Of a DNA stretch of 64,000 bases, positions 1 through 7,345 are shown one piece after another (within the stretch, counting starts at the first letter, position 1; each line of letters begins with the position of its first letter). The notes below the pieces were generated by a model. The model ran no database searches. It was not told where the DNA came from and saw nothing but the letters and a program-made list of their open reading frames with translations. The stretch lies in NCBI RefSeq assembly GCF_001905125.1, contig NZ_LWLE01000033.1:307234-371233 (forward strand), given 5' to 3'. Source of the stretch: Streptomyces sp. TSRI0281. GTDB lineage: Bacteria > Actinomycetota > Actinomycetes > Streptomycetales > Streptomycetaceae. The position numbers and the translations under genes are program-made.

Positions 1-782
1 ACCTCGGCTGGCGGGCGACCTTCCTGGTCGTCGCGGTGATCGGGCTGTGCGCGATGGCCGCGCTGGCCCGGCTCGTCCCGCGGATCCCGGTCGAGGCACA
101 CCAGAACGTCCGCCACGAACTGCGCGCCCTCGGCAACCGCCAGGTGCTTCTCGGGCTGCTCACCGCGGTCTTCGGCTTCGCGGGAGTCTTCGCCGTCTAC
201 TCCTACCTCTCGGCCATGACGACGAAGGCGATGGGCTTCGGCGAGTCCTCGGTGACCCTGGTGCTCGCCCTCTTCGGCATCGGCATGACACTGGGCGCGC
301 TGGCCGCCGGACTGCTGACGGACCGGGCGCTGCGCCCCACGCTCTACGGATCGCTGGGCGCGCTCGCCGTGGTCCTGACCGTCTTCCCCTTCGTCGTCCA
401 TGTGCAGTGGGCGGCGCTGGTGCTGGTGGTGCTGCTGGGCGGGGTCGGGTTCATGACGACCACTCCGCTCCAGATGCTGGTGATGAACAAGGCCAAGGAC
501 GCCCCGACCCTCGCCTCCGCCTCCAACCACTCCGCCTTCAACCTCGCCAACGCGGGTGGCGCGTGGCTCGGCGGTGTGGCGATCGCGGCGGGCTGGGGCT
601 GGACGTCCCCCGCCCTGGTCGGCGCGGTCCTGGCCGTGATCGGGCTGGCGGTGGCGGTCACGGCGGGCGTACTGGACCGCGACCGCACGCCGGGGGCCTC
701 CCGGATCGTGGCGGGCGCGGACCCGCACTCCCGGCGCGACGCGGAGCCCGGAGCCCGCGTCGCGAGCCCGTCCGGCGACTGA
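1..782 (+). CDS. MFS transporter, C-terminal part (5' end outside window)
   Basis: The reading frame is open from base 3 to the stop at 780-782, so the start lies left of the window. About 258 residues are visible. They show alternating hydrophobic helices typical of the C-terminal half of a 12-TM major facilitator (drug/H+ antiporter type), including a central loop with basic residues followed by six predicted membrane helices. The last 35 residues are hydrophilic and Arg/Ala-rich, a cytoplasmic tail. The protein probably exports small molecules by proton antiport across the plasma membrane; the substrate cannot be read from the sequence. It converges with nadE, with a strong hairpin in between. 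Because the N-terminal half is missing, the subfamily assignment is tentative. Confidence 0.8.
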   Translation, partial: LGWRATFLVVAVIGLCAMAALARLVPRIPVEAHQNVRHELRALGNRQVLLGLLTAVFGFAGVFAVYSYLSAMTTKAMGFGESSVTLVLALFGIGMTLGALAAGLLTDRALRPTLYGSLGALAVVLTVFPFVVHVQWAALVLVVLLGGVGFMTTTPLQMLVMNKAKDAPTLASASNHSAFNLANAGGAWLGGVAIAAGWGWTSPALVGAVLAVIGLAVAVTAGVLDRDRTPGASRIVAGADPHSRRDAEPGARVASPSGD

Positions 783-789
783 GAACGCA

Positions 790-826
790 GCGACCGCCGC
801 ACGGGCCCGGCCCGTACGGCGGTCGC
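790..826. terminator. bidirectional terminator hairpin between MFS gene and nadE
   Basis: A 17-bp inverted repeat (790-806 with 810-826, one mismatch, 3-nt loop) lies between two convergent stop codons. No U-tract follows, which is usual for high-GC actinobacterial terminators. It can serve both strands. Confidence 0.75.
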
Positions 827-845
827 CGCGTCCGTCAGTCCCGGC

Positions 846-2600
846 TCACCGCGACTCGCGCCACCGGTTGGTGATCGGCAGCCGCCGGTCCTTGCCGAAG
901 CCCTTGGGGGAGATCTTCGTGCCCGGCGGGTACTGCCGCCGCTTGTACTCCGCGGTGTCCACCATCCGCAGCGTCTTCGCCACCAGCTCAGGGTCGAACC
1001 CGGCCGCCACGATCGCGTCCAGGCCCTGGTCCCGGTCGACGTACAGCTCCAGGATCCGGTCCAGTACGTCGTAGTCGGGCAGCGAGTCCGAGTCGACCTG
1101 GCCCGGCCGCAGCTCGGCGCTGGGCGGCTTGGTGATCGACGCCTCCGGGATCGGCGGGGTCTGCCCGCGCTCCTCGGCGGCCCGGTTGCGCCACTTCGCG
1201 AGCCGGAAGACGGACGACTTGTACACGTCCTTGATCGGCCCGTACGCGCCCACGGCGTCGCCGTAGAGCGTCGAGTACCCCACCGCCAGCTCGGACTTGT
1301 TGCCCGGCGCGAGCACGATCTGGCCCTCCTGGTTGGAGAGCGCCATCAGCATCGTGCCGCGCAGCCGTGCCTGGAGGTTCTCCTCGGCCAGACCGGTCAG
1401 CTCCAGCGACGCCATGTACGCGTCGAACATCGGCTCGATCGGTACGGTGCGGAAGTTCAGCCCGGTACGGCGGGCCAGCTCGGCCGCGTCGCCCTTGGAG
1501 TGGTCCGAGGAGTACTTGGACGGCATCGAGACGCCGTACACGTTCGGCGCGCCCAGCGCGTCGCAGGCGATGGCCGCGACCAGCGCCGAGTCGATCCCGC
1601 CGGAGAGCCCGATCAGCACACTGCTGAACCCGTTCTTCGCGGCGTACGCGCGCAGCCCCACGACCAGCGCCGAGTAGATCTCCTCGTCGGCGTCGAGCCG
1701 CTCGGCATAGCCGCCGGCCAGCTCCGGCTCGTACGGGGCGAGGGGCTCCTCGGAGAGCACGACATGGTCGATCCGCAGCCCGTCGTCCACGACCCCGGAC
1801 GGCGCCTCGGCCGCGGCGGCCGGCAGATCCAGATCGAGGATCACACTGCCCTCGGCGAACTGCGGGGCGCGGGCGATCACTTCACCCTGCTTGTCGACGA
1901 CGATCGAGTCACCGTCGAAGACCAGCTCGTCCTGTCCGCCGATCATCGCCAGATAGGCGGTGGTGCAGCCGGCCTCCTGGGCCCGCTTGCGGACCAGGTC
2001 GAGGCGGGTGTCGTCCTTGTCCCGCTCGTACGGCGAGGCGTTGATCGACAGCAGCAGCCCGGCCCCGGCGGACCGGGCGGCCGGGACGCGGCCGCCGTCC
2101 TGCCAGAGGTCCTCGCAGATCGCGAGGGCCACATCGACACCGTGGACCCGTACGACGGGCATCGAGTCGCCCCGTACGAAGTACCGGAACTCGTCGAAGA
2201 CGCCGTAATTGGGCAGGTGGTGCTTGGCGAAGTTCAGCGCGATCCCCCCGCGGTGCAGCACCGCGGCGGCGTTGCGCGGGGAACCGGAGGGCTGGCCGAA
2301 GCGCGGCGCCGCCGACTCCGACCGGTCGAGGTAACCGACGACGACCGGCAGCTCGCCGAAGCCCTCCGCGTCGAGGCGGACGGCGAGCGCACGCAGCGCG
2401 TCCCGCGACGCCTCGACGAAGGACGACCGCAGGGCCAGGTCCTCGACGGGGTATCCGGTCAGCACCATCTCGGGGAACGCCACCAGGTGGGCGCCCTGCT
2501 CGGCGGCGTGCCGGGTCCAGTGGACGATCGCCTCGGCGTTGCCGGCGAGGTCACCGACGGTCGAGTCGATCTGATTCAGTGCGAGGCGTAGTTGAGGCAC
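846..2600 (-). CDS. nadE: glutamine-dependent NAD+ synthetase
   Basis: 584 aa. Converts nicotinate adenine dinucleotide to NAD+ with ATP and glutamine, the last step of NAD biosynthesis in the cytosol. The N-terminal half (about 1-270) is a nitrilase-type glutaminase with the expected triad: E44 in FPEMVLTGYP, K126 in NFAKHHLP and C162 in ALAICEDLW. The C-terminal half is the ATP-pyrophosphatase synthetase with the P-loop SGGIDS at 333-338. Length fits the actinobacterial two-domain enzyme. The chosen start is GTG at 2600, where homology begins (PQLRLALNQ). No Shine-Dalgarno precedes it, and a TACACT -10-like box ends about 7 nt upstream, so the message may be leaderless. It lies 80 bp downstream of the multicopper oxidase gene but is separated from it by a hairpin. 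Confidence 0.96.
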   Translation of the reverse strand: MPQLRLALNQIDSTVGDLAGNAEAIVHWTRHAAEQGAHLVAFPEMVLTGYPVEDLALRSSFVEASRDALRALAVRLDAEGFGELPVVVGYLDRSESAAPRFGQPSGSPRNAAAVLHRGGIALNFAKHHLPNYGVFDEFRYFVRGDSMPVVRVHGVDVALAICEDLWQDGGRVPAARSAGAGLLLSINASPYERDKDDTRLDLVRKRAQEAGCTTAYLAMIGGQDELVFDGDSIVVDKQGEVIARAPQFAEGSVILDLDLPAAAAEAPSGVVDDGLRIDHVVLSEEPLAPYEPELAGGYAERLDADEEIYSALVVGLRAYAAKNGFSSVLIGLSGGIDSALVAAIACDALGAPNVYGVSMPSKYSSDHSKGDAAELARRTGLNFRTVPIEPMFDAYMASLELTGLAEENLQARLRGTMLMALSNQEGQIVLAPGNKSELAVGYSTLYGDAVGAYGPIKDVYKSSVFRLAKWRNRAAEERGQTPPIPEASITKPPSAELRPGQVDSDSLPDYDVLDRILELYVDRDQGLDAIVAAGFDPELVAKTLRMVDTAEYKRRQYPPGTKISPKGFGKDRRLPITNRWRESR

Positions 2601-2637
2601 GCGGCCCAGTGTAATCGTCTTTCTGACGCGATGTCCT

Positions 2638-2669
2638 GGCGGGCCCACGAAGAGCCGTCGGGGCCCGCC
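2638..2669 (-). terminator. hairpin after multicopper oxidase gene
   Basis: A perfect 9-bp inverted repeat (GGCGGGCCC, 2638-2646, with 2661-2669) and a 14-nt loop directly follow the oxidase stop codon in its transcription direction. It separates this gene from nadE. Confidence 0.55.
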
Positions 2670-2680
2670 GGGAACGTCCC

Positions 2681-4300
2681 TCAGCGGCGGTAGCCGAGGA
2701 CCGTCATCATGCCCGCCTCCGCGTGGTAGACGTTGTGGCAGTGCAGCATCCACAGACCCGGGTTGTCCGCGTCGAAGTCCACGGTCAGCGAGCGGTGCGG
2801 CAGGATGATCGCGGTGTCCTTGCGGGCCCCGGCCGCGTTGCCGGCCAGCGCGAAGGTGTGGCCGTGCAGATGCAGCGGGTGCCACATCGCCGTCGCGTTG
2901 TCGAACACCAGCCGGACCCGTTCCCCGGCCTCGACCGGACGCCGCCGGCCGGCGCTGTACGGCTTCCCGTCGAAGGCCCAGTCGTACGCGGCCATGCCGC
3001 CGGTGAGCCGGTACTTGAGGGTCCGGTCGGGTGCGCGGGACGGCAGGGCCACGGACTCGTCCGGCACCAGCCGGCCCGCCTCCACCGGCTTCCCGTCCAG
3101 TTCCCGGGGCCGTACGGAGGCGGCGGGCGCGGCGCCCGTGCCGGTCCGCAGCAACGCCAGCGCCGACGCCTTCTTGCCCTCGGCGAGCGCGGTCAGCGGG
3201 AACACCCCGTCCCCGGCGGTGACCAGCACGTCGTAGCGCTCGCCCATCCCGAGCAGCAGGACGTCGCCCGTGGTGTGCCGGACCGGGAAACCGTCGGTGT
3301 GCGTCACGGTCATCCGGTGTCCGCCGAGCGCGACGCGGAAGGCGGTGTCGCCGCCCGCGTTGATGATCCGCAGCCGGATCCGGTCGCCCGGCCGGGCGGT
3401 GAAGGACGACGGGTCCTGCGCGGTGCGCCCGTTGACCAGATAGTGCGGGTAGGCGACATCGCCCGCGTCGCCGCCGAGCAGCGTGCTGGTGGCGCCCATC
3501 ATCATCCGCGAGGGCCCGCCGCCCTTGCCGCCGGGCGGGGTGGAGGGCATGTCCTGCCCGCCGCCGTGATCCATACCGCCGTGGCCCGCGCCGCTGTCAC
3601 CGTCGCTGTCGCGCCCGTCGGCACCGGTGCCGTGGCCGCCCATGCCCTTGCGCAGCTCGGCGAGGACCGCGTCGGGGGTGGAGCCGTCTACCCCGTCGAC
3701 CCAGTCGTCGAGGACGAGCACCCATTCCTTGTCGTACGCGAGCGGCTCCTTCGGGTCCTCCACGATCAGCGGGGCGTACAGCCCGCGGTCCTGCTGGACG
3801 CCCGAATGCGGGTGGAACCAGTACGTCCCCGGGTGCGGCACCGCGAACCGGTAGGTGAATTTCGCCCCCGGCGCGATGTCCCGCTGGGTGAGTCCGGGGA
3901 CCCCGTCCATGTCGTTGCGCAGGGCCAGACCGTGCCAGTGGAGCGAGGTCGGCTGCGGCAGGTGATTGGCGAGGGTGAGCGCGAGGGTGTCGCCCGCGGT
4001 GACCCGGACCTCACGGCCGGGCAGCCGGTCCCCGTACGCCCATGAGCTGACGGTGCGCCCGCCGCCGAGGTCGAGGCGGGCCGGGGTGGCGGTGAGCGAG
4101 ACCTTCCGTACGGGACCGGAGCCCCGCTCGGCCTCGGCCGCCGCGACCTCCTTGCCGTCGGGCGAGACGTAGAGGTCACCGGCTTCGGCGCCGGAGGACG
4201 TACCGGTCGACGCGTCGCGGGAACAGGCGGCCAGGGCTCCGCCGGCGGCGACGGCGAGGGTGGCGCCGAGCACGGCGCGTCGGGTGGGCTGCGTGGACAT
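2681..4300 (-). CDS. multicopper oxidase (Tat/lipoprotein type)
   Basis: 539 aa. Oxidises a substrate (in relatives cuprous ion or phenols) and reduces O2 to water outside the membrane. The N-terminus has a twin-arginine start (TRRAVLGATL), a hydrophobic stretch and a lipobox LAAC near residue 25, so it is probably Tat-exported and lipid-anchored. Copper ligands appear in order: HWHG, WFHPHSG, HPLHLHGHTF and LHCHNVYHAEAGM, i.e. the type 1 and trinuclear sites of a three-domain oxidase. A Gly/His/Met-rich insertion (around residues 230-280, with GMDHGGG and RMMMG) resembles the methionine-rich segments of CueO-like cuprous oxidases, an inference only. ATG 4300 is preceded by GAGGTG at 9 nt; an upstream GTG at 4312 overlaps that site and is less likely. 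Confidence 0.9.
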   Translation of the reverse strand: MSTQPTRRAVLGATLAVAAGGALAACSRDASTGTSSGAEAGDLYVSPDGKEVAAAEAERGSGPVRKVSLTATPARLDLGGGRTVSSWAYGDRLPGREVRVTAGDTLALTLANHLPQPTSLHWHGLALRNDMDGVPGLTQRDIAPGAKFTYRFAVPHPGTYWFHPHSGVQQDRGLYAPLIVEDPKEPLAYDKEWVLVLDDWVDGVDGSTPDAVLAELRKGMGGHGTGADGRDSDGDSGAGHGGMDHGGGQDMPSTPPGGKGGGPSRMMMGATSTLLGGDAGDVAYPHYLVNGRTAQDPSSFTARPGDRIRLRIINAGGDTAFRVALGGHRMTVTHTDGFPVRHTTGDVLLLGMGERYDVLVTAGDGVFPLTALAEGKKASALALLRTGTGAAPAASVRPRELDGKPVEAGRLVPDESVALPSRAPDRTLKYRLTGGMAAYDWAFDGKPYSAGRRRPVEAGERVRLVFDNATAMWHPLHLHGHTFALAGNAAGARKDTAIILPHRSLTVDFDADNPGLWMLHCHNVYHAEAGMMTVLGYRR

Positions 4301-4364
4301 GACTGAGTGCACCTCTGGATGAAGTCGTGTGCTGGGGGAGAAGGGCGGAGGTGAACGCCCACTC

Positions 4365-5051
4365 CTAGATACGCAGCACCGACAACCGGGCGAGCACGGC
4401 CTTGCGGGGCGGGGGGTTCGGCCACAGGGCCCGCAACGGCCGCGCGCCGGCGGCCACGCCGAGCGGGCGGTCCGCCGACCGCAGCCCGAGCAGCCAGGAG
4501 CCGAGCAGGGCCAGGCCCCAGGCGCCGAGCACGGCGAGACAGACCGACAGCGGATCCATGCCGCTCATCGGCGCGCTGCCGGGGGAGCGCGCTTCGGTAG
4601 CCGGACCGCCGGGGGCGGCATCGGCACGGGACGCGTCGTCCGGGGCGGCACCGGCTGACGGGTGCACCACCGCATCCGCACGCGCCGGGACATCCGCGGC
4701 CACCGGGGCATCCGCGGCCACCGGGGCGCCCGCAGGCACCACCGCATCCGCACGCGCCGGGACATCCACGGCCACCGGGGCATCCGCGGGCACCGGGACA
4801 TCCGCGGCCACCGGGGCGCCCGCACGCGCCGGGACATCCGCGGGCACCGGGGCGCCCGCGCGCGCCGGGACATCCGCAGCCGCCGGTGCATCCGCGGGCA
4901 CCGCGTGCGGCGCATGTGCGGAGGGCTGCCCGGACGGGGCGCCGTGCTCGGCGGAATGCCCGACCGTGTGCATGGTCACGATCCCGAAGAGCAGCGCGGC
5001 GAGCAGCATCAGCTGCCCGTACGTCGCACGCCTCTTCCCCTGACCGGCCAT
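4365..5051 (-). CDS. repeat-containing membrane protein, possibly DUF6153 family
   Basis: 228 aa, start ATG 5051 (MAGQGKRR). An N-terminal hydrophobic helix (LMLLAALLFGIVTMHTVGH) is followed by a long low-complexity stretch (about residues 45-150) built of degenerate Ala/Pro/Val/Asp/Arg repeats such as ADVPARAGAPVAAD. A second membrane helix follows (LSVCLAVLGAWGLALLGSWL) and then a basic tail. Small Streptomyces proteins with MH..GH after the first helix are often assigned to DUF6153 and sit near copper genes; I use this only as a likely family. The two-TM topology puts the repeat outside the membrane, possibly as a wall-spanning stalk. It is transcribed toward the multicopper oxidase with a 64-bp gap, suggesting joint function. 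Function unknown. Confidence 0.7.
   Translation of the reverse strand: MAGQGKRRATYGQLMLLAALLFGIVTMHTVGHSAEHGAPSGQPSAHAPHAVPADAPAAADVPARAGAPVPADVPARAGAPVAADVPVPADAPVAVDVPARADAVVPAGAPVAADAPVAADVPARADAVVHPSAGAAPDDASRADAAPGGPATEARSPGSAPMSGMDPLSVCLAVLGAWGLALLGSWLLGLRSADRPLGVAAGARPLRALWPNPPPRKAVLARLSVLRI
4668..4905. repeat. GC-rich imperfect tandem repeat inside the DUF6153-like gene
   Basis: Repeated segments of about 18, 24 and 48 bp built on GGGACATCCGCGGCCACC and GGGGCGCCCGCACGCGCC alternate for roughly 240 bp. They encode the Ala/Pro/Val/Asp repeats of the surrounding protein. All units keep the frame, so the array can change in copy number without breaking the gene. Confidence 0.85.
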
Positions 5052-5154
5052 GCCTCGCACCCTACCCCTACCGGGTATACGGGCAAGCGGAGGCCCCGGC
5101 CCGCCCTTCACCCGAAGGAGGGACCGGGCCACCGCACGCTCCGGGAACGGCGGC

Positions 5155-5580
5155 TCAGCCGCGCGAGTAGACCTTCTCCGCCCAGCCCGCGATCTGCTCG
5201 TCGGAGAGATGCTGCGCCAGGTCGGCCTCGCTGATCATGCCGATCAGCATCTTGTTCTCGACCACCGGGAGCCGGCGGATCCGATGGTTCTGCATCTCCT
5301 CCAGCACCGCGTCCACACCCGCGCCGGCGTCGATCCAGCGCGGCGTGCCCTGGGCGAGGTCGCCCGCGGTCACCTTCGACGGATCGTGGCCCTTGGCCAC
5401 ACAGTCGACCACGATGTCCCGGTCCGTGAGGATGCCGACCATCCGGTCCCGCTCGCCGTTGGCGGAGATGGGCAGCGCGCCCACGTTGTGCTCGCGCATC
5501 AGCTGCGCGGCACGGTCCAGCGTCTCGTGGGCCGGGATCCACTGGGCCCCGGAGTGCATGATGTCTTTGGCGGTCGTCAT
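5155..5580 (-). CDS. CBS-domain pair protein
   Basis: 141 aa consisting almost only of two tandem CBS domains (about residues 6-65 and 75-130), with the paired motifs VGILTDRDIVV and IGMISEADLAQHL. Such Bateman modules bind adenine nucleotides and sense energy state; no output domain is present, so it may act in trans. Start ATG 5580 is preceded by AGGAGG at 6 nt. Cytosolic. The cognate partner is not evident from neighbours. Confidence 0.9.
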   Translation of the reverse strand: MTTAKDIMHSGAQWIPAHETLDRAAQLMREHNVGALPISANGERDRMVGILTDRDIVVDCVAKGHDPSKVTAGDLAQGTPRWIDAGAGVDAVLEEMQNHRIRRLPVVENKMLIGMISEADLAQHLSDEQIAGWAEKVYSRG

Positions 5581-5705
5581 GGGGTTCCTCCTGCGTGCCG
5601 ATGGGCACTGCCGTACGGCCCCGAGCGAACCCATCGTCATGGGCCCGCCCGGAGCGCGCGACCGCTGTCACCCGTTCGGGTGCGTACGGGCAGTGCCGCG
5701 GCGCC

Positions 5706-6425
5706 TCAGGGGCGCGGCTTCGCCCCCCGCGCCGCCAGCAGGTCGGCCATCAGGTCCAGCTCGGACCGCTGGGCCTCGACCATGCCCCGCGCGAGCCGCC
5801 GCTCCGCCGGTACGGTGCACAGCTCGGCGCACCCCTCGGCCATGGCGACGCCGCCCCGGTGGTGGTCGGTCATCAGCCGGAGGTAGAAGACCTCCGCCCG
5901 CCGTCCGTCGAGCGTGCCCAGCCGCCCCAGCTCGGCCTTGGTGGCCATGCCGGGCATGAGGGCCCCGCTCCCGGCGGCGGACCCGGGCATCCCCGCCATG
6001 TCGTGCCCCGCGTGCCCGCCGCCGTCCGAGGACATCCACCCCATGGGGCGCTGCCCTTCCGGGGTCACCTTGGGCAGCTCCCACAGGTCCAGCCAGCCGA
6101 GCAGCATGCCCCGCTGGTTGGCCTGCGTCTGGGCGATGTCGTAGGCGAGCCGGCGCACCTCCTCGTCCTTCGTGCGGTCGCGCACGATGAAGGACATCTC
6201 CACGGCCTGCTGGTGGTGGACGGCCATGTCCCGTGCGAAGCCCGCGTCGGCGGATTCGGCCGACGGCACGGTGATCCGCGCGGCTCCCGTCCCCTCCGGC
6301 CCGTCGTCGCGTGCGGAGGCGACCGTCGCCGCCCCCGCGAAGAGCAGTGCGAGCACCACGGCGGAGCCCGCCACCCACTGCGTACGCCGCGTACGCCGGG
6401 CGCCGCCGTCGGGCTCCGGGGTCAC
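5706..6425 (-). CDS. DUF305 family protein
   Basis: 239 aa. After a short basic N-terminus comes one membrane/signal helix (VAGSAVVLALLFAGAATVASA) and then a DUF305 ferritin-like helical domain. It carries the two hallmark histidine clusters FARDMAVHHQQAVEM and MTDHHRGGVAMAEG, plus Met/His-rich segments (GHAGHDMAGMPG). DUF305 proteins are secreted or anchored and often sit with copper genes; metal binding is an inference from His/Met content. The GTG start at 6425 overlaps the TGA of the upstream DUF3105 gene (GTGA), so the two are translationally coupled and probably stoichiometric partners. Confidence 0.88.
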   Translation of the reverse strand: MTPEPDGGARRTRRTQWVAGSAVVLALLFAGAATVASARDDGPEGTGAARITVPSAESADAGFARDMAVHHQQAVEMSFIVRDRTKDEEVRRLAYDIAQTQANQRGMLLGWLDLWELPKVTPEGQRPMGWMSSDGGGHAGHDMAGMPGSAAGSGALMPGMATKAELGRLGTLDGRRAEVFYLRLMTDHHRGGVAMAEGCAELCTVPAERRLARGMVEAQRSELDLMADLLAARGAKPRP

Positions 6426-7102
6426 TGGGGCGCCGCCAGCCCGCCGGTGCAGGGCGCGCCCGGCTCCGGCGTCTGCGGACCCTGGACGTACTTGGCGAAG
6501 AACTGCGCCACCCGCCGGTCCTCCGCGCTGTCCACGGTGACCTGCTTGCCCCAGGCGCTGAGCATGATCGCCCCGGCCTGGCCCTCGTACGGGCTCATCA
6601 GCGAGTACGGCGTGGAGCCGACCCGCGCGGCGAGCTTCCTCACATCCGCGTCGGACGCCTTGTCGTTGTACGTGACCCAGACCGAGCCGTGCTCCAGGGA
6701 GTGGACGGCGTTCACGTCGGGGAGCGCCTTTTCGTATACGTCGCCGTCGCAGTTCATCCACGCCTGGTTGTGGTCGCCGCCGACCGGAGGCTTCATGGGG
6801 TACTCCACCGCACCGGCCACATGGTTGCGGGTCAGCTTCTTGGCGTCCCAGGTCTTCTCGTCCTTGACCGGCTCGGCCGCCGGTGCCTTGTCGTCCTTCT
6901 CGGTCTGCTTGGCGTCCTGCGCCAGGCCGTCCTCCTTCTTCTCCTTCGCCTCGGACTTCTCCAGCAGCATGTAGGAGCCGAAACCCACCAGACCGGCCAC
7001 GACGACGGCACTCAGGACTATCGCGACGGTCCGGGTACGGCGGTCGCGCGTGCGGTCGTCGTTGCGCATCTGCTCCATGCGGGACCTGTGGTCGAAGCTC
7101 AT
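6422..7102 (-). CDS. DUF3105 family membrane-anchored protein
   Basis: 226 aa. A charged 24-residue cytosolic N-terminus, one TM helix (TVAIVLSAVVVAGLVGFGSYML) and a Lys/Glu/Asp-rich linker (about 50-85) precede the extracytoplasmic DUF3105 domain. That domain has the family signature around YPMKPPVGGDHNQAWMNCD and HSLEHGSVWVTY. The conserved His and Cys residues suggest metal or cofactor binding but the function is not known. ATG 7102 is preceded by GAAGGA at 9 nt. It is the first gene of the coupled DUF3105-DUF305 pair. Confidence 0.88.
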   Translation of the reverse strand: MSFDHRSRMEQMRNDDRTRDRRTRTVAIVLSAVVVAGLVGFGSYMLLEKSEAKEKKEDGLAQDAKQTEKDDKAPAAEPVKDEKTWDAKKLTRNHVAGAVEYPMKPPVGGDHNQAWMNCDGDVYEKALPDVNAVHSLEHGSVWVTYNDKASDADVRKLAARVGSTPYSLMSPYEGQAGAIMLSAWGKQVTVDSAEDRRVAQFFAKYVQGPQTPEPGAPCTGGLAAPQ

Positions 7103-7252
7103 GTCGTCGAGTCCTTCTGCGAAGGGGCTGGAAGAGACGGAACCGGTCCGAGGACCGGTGCGCACAGGCCGGTCACGAGGCCGCTGCGACCCGCGCACAC
7201 CATGGGCGCCGATCGTAGTGGGTGGCCGAGTGCTCTCTCTCACACCGAGTGC

Positions 7253-7268
7253 GTAATCTGGGGGAAAT
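7253..7268 (+). promoter_or_regulatory. possible GlnR half-site pair upstream of glnA2
   Basis: GTAAT (7253-7257), a 6-nt spacer and GAAAT (7264-7268) match the a-n6-b layout of Streptomyces GlnR boxes (gTnAc-n6-GaAAc), though both half-sites deviate at the last base. They lie 78 bp before the glnA2 start. A single pair with mismatches can occur by chance. Confidence 0.3.
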
Positions 7269-7345
7269 CCCGGGTCGTGATACTGGAGTTTCTCCCCTAC
7301 CCCGGGCGGTGGTGCACGGACCGTCTGAACTGCAAGGATGTGGCT

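Noticed and set aside
4662..5234. 190-aa plus-strand frame over the Ala/Pro repeat
   Set aside because: His/Arg-rich shadow of the repeat on the opposite strand; the minus-strand frame has TM helices and a sensible start.
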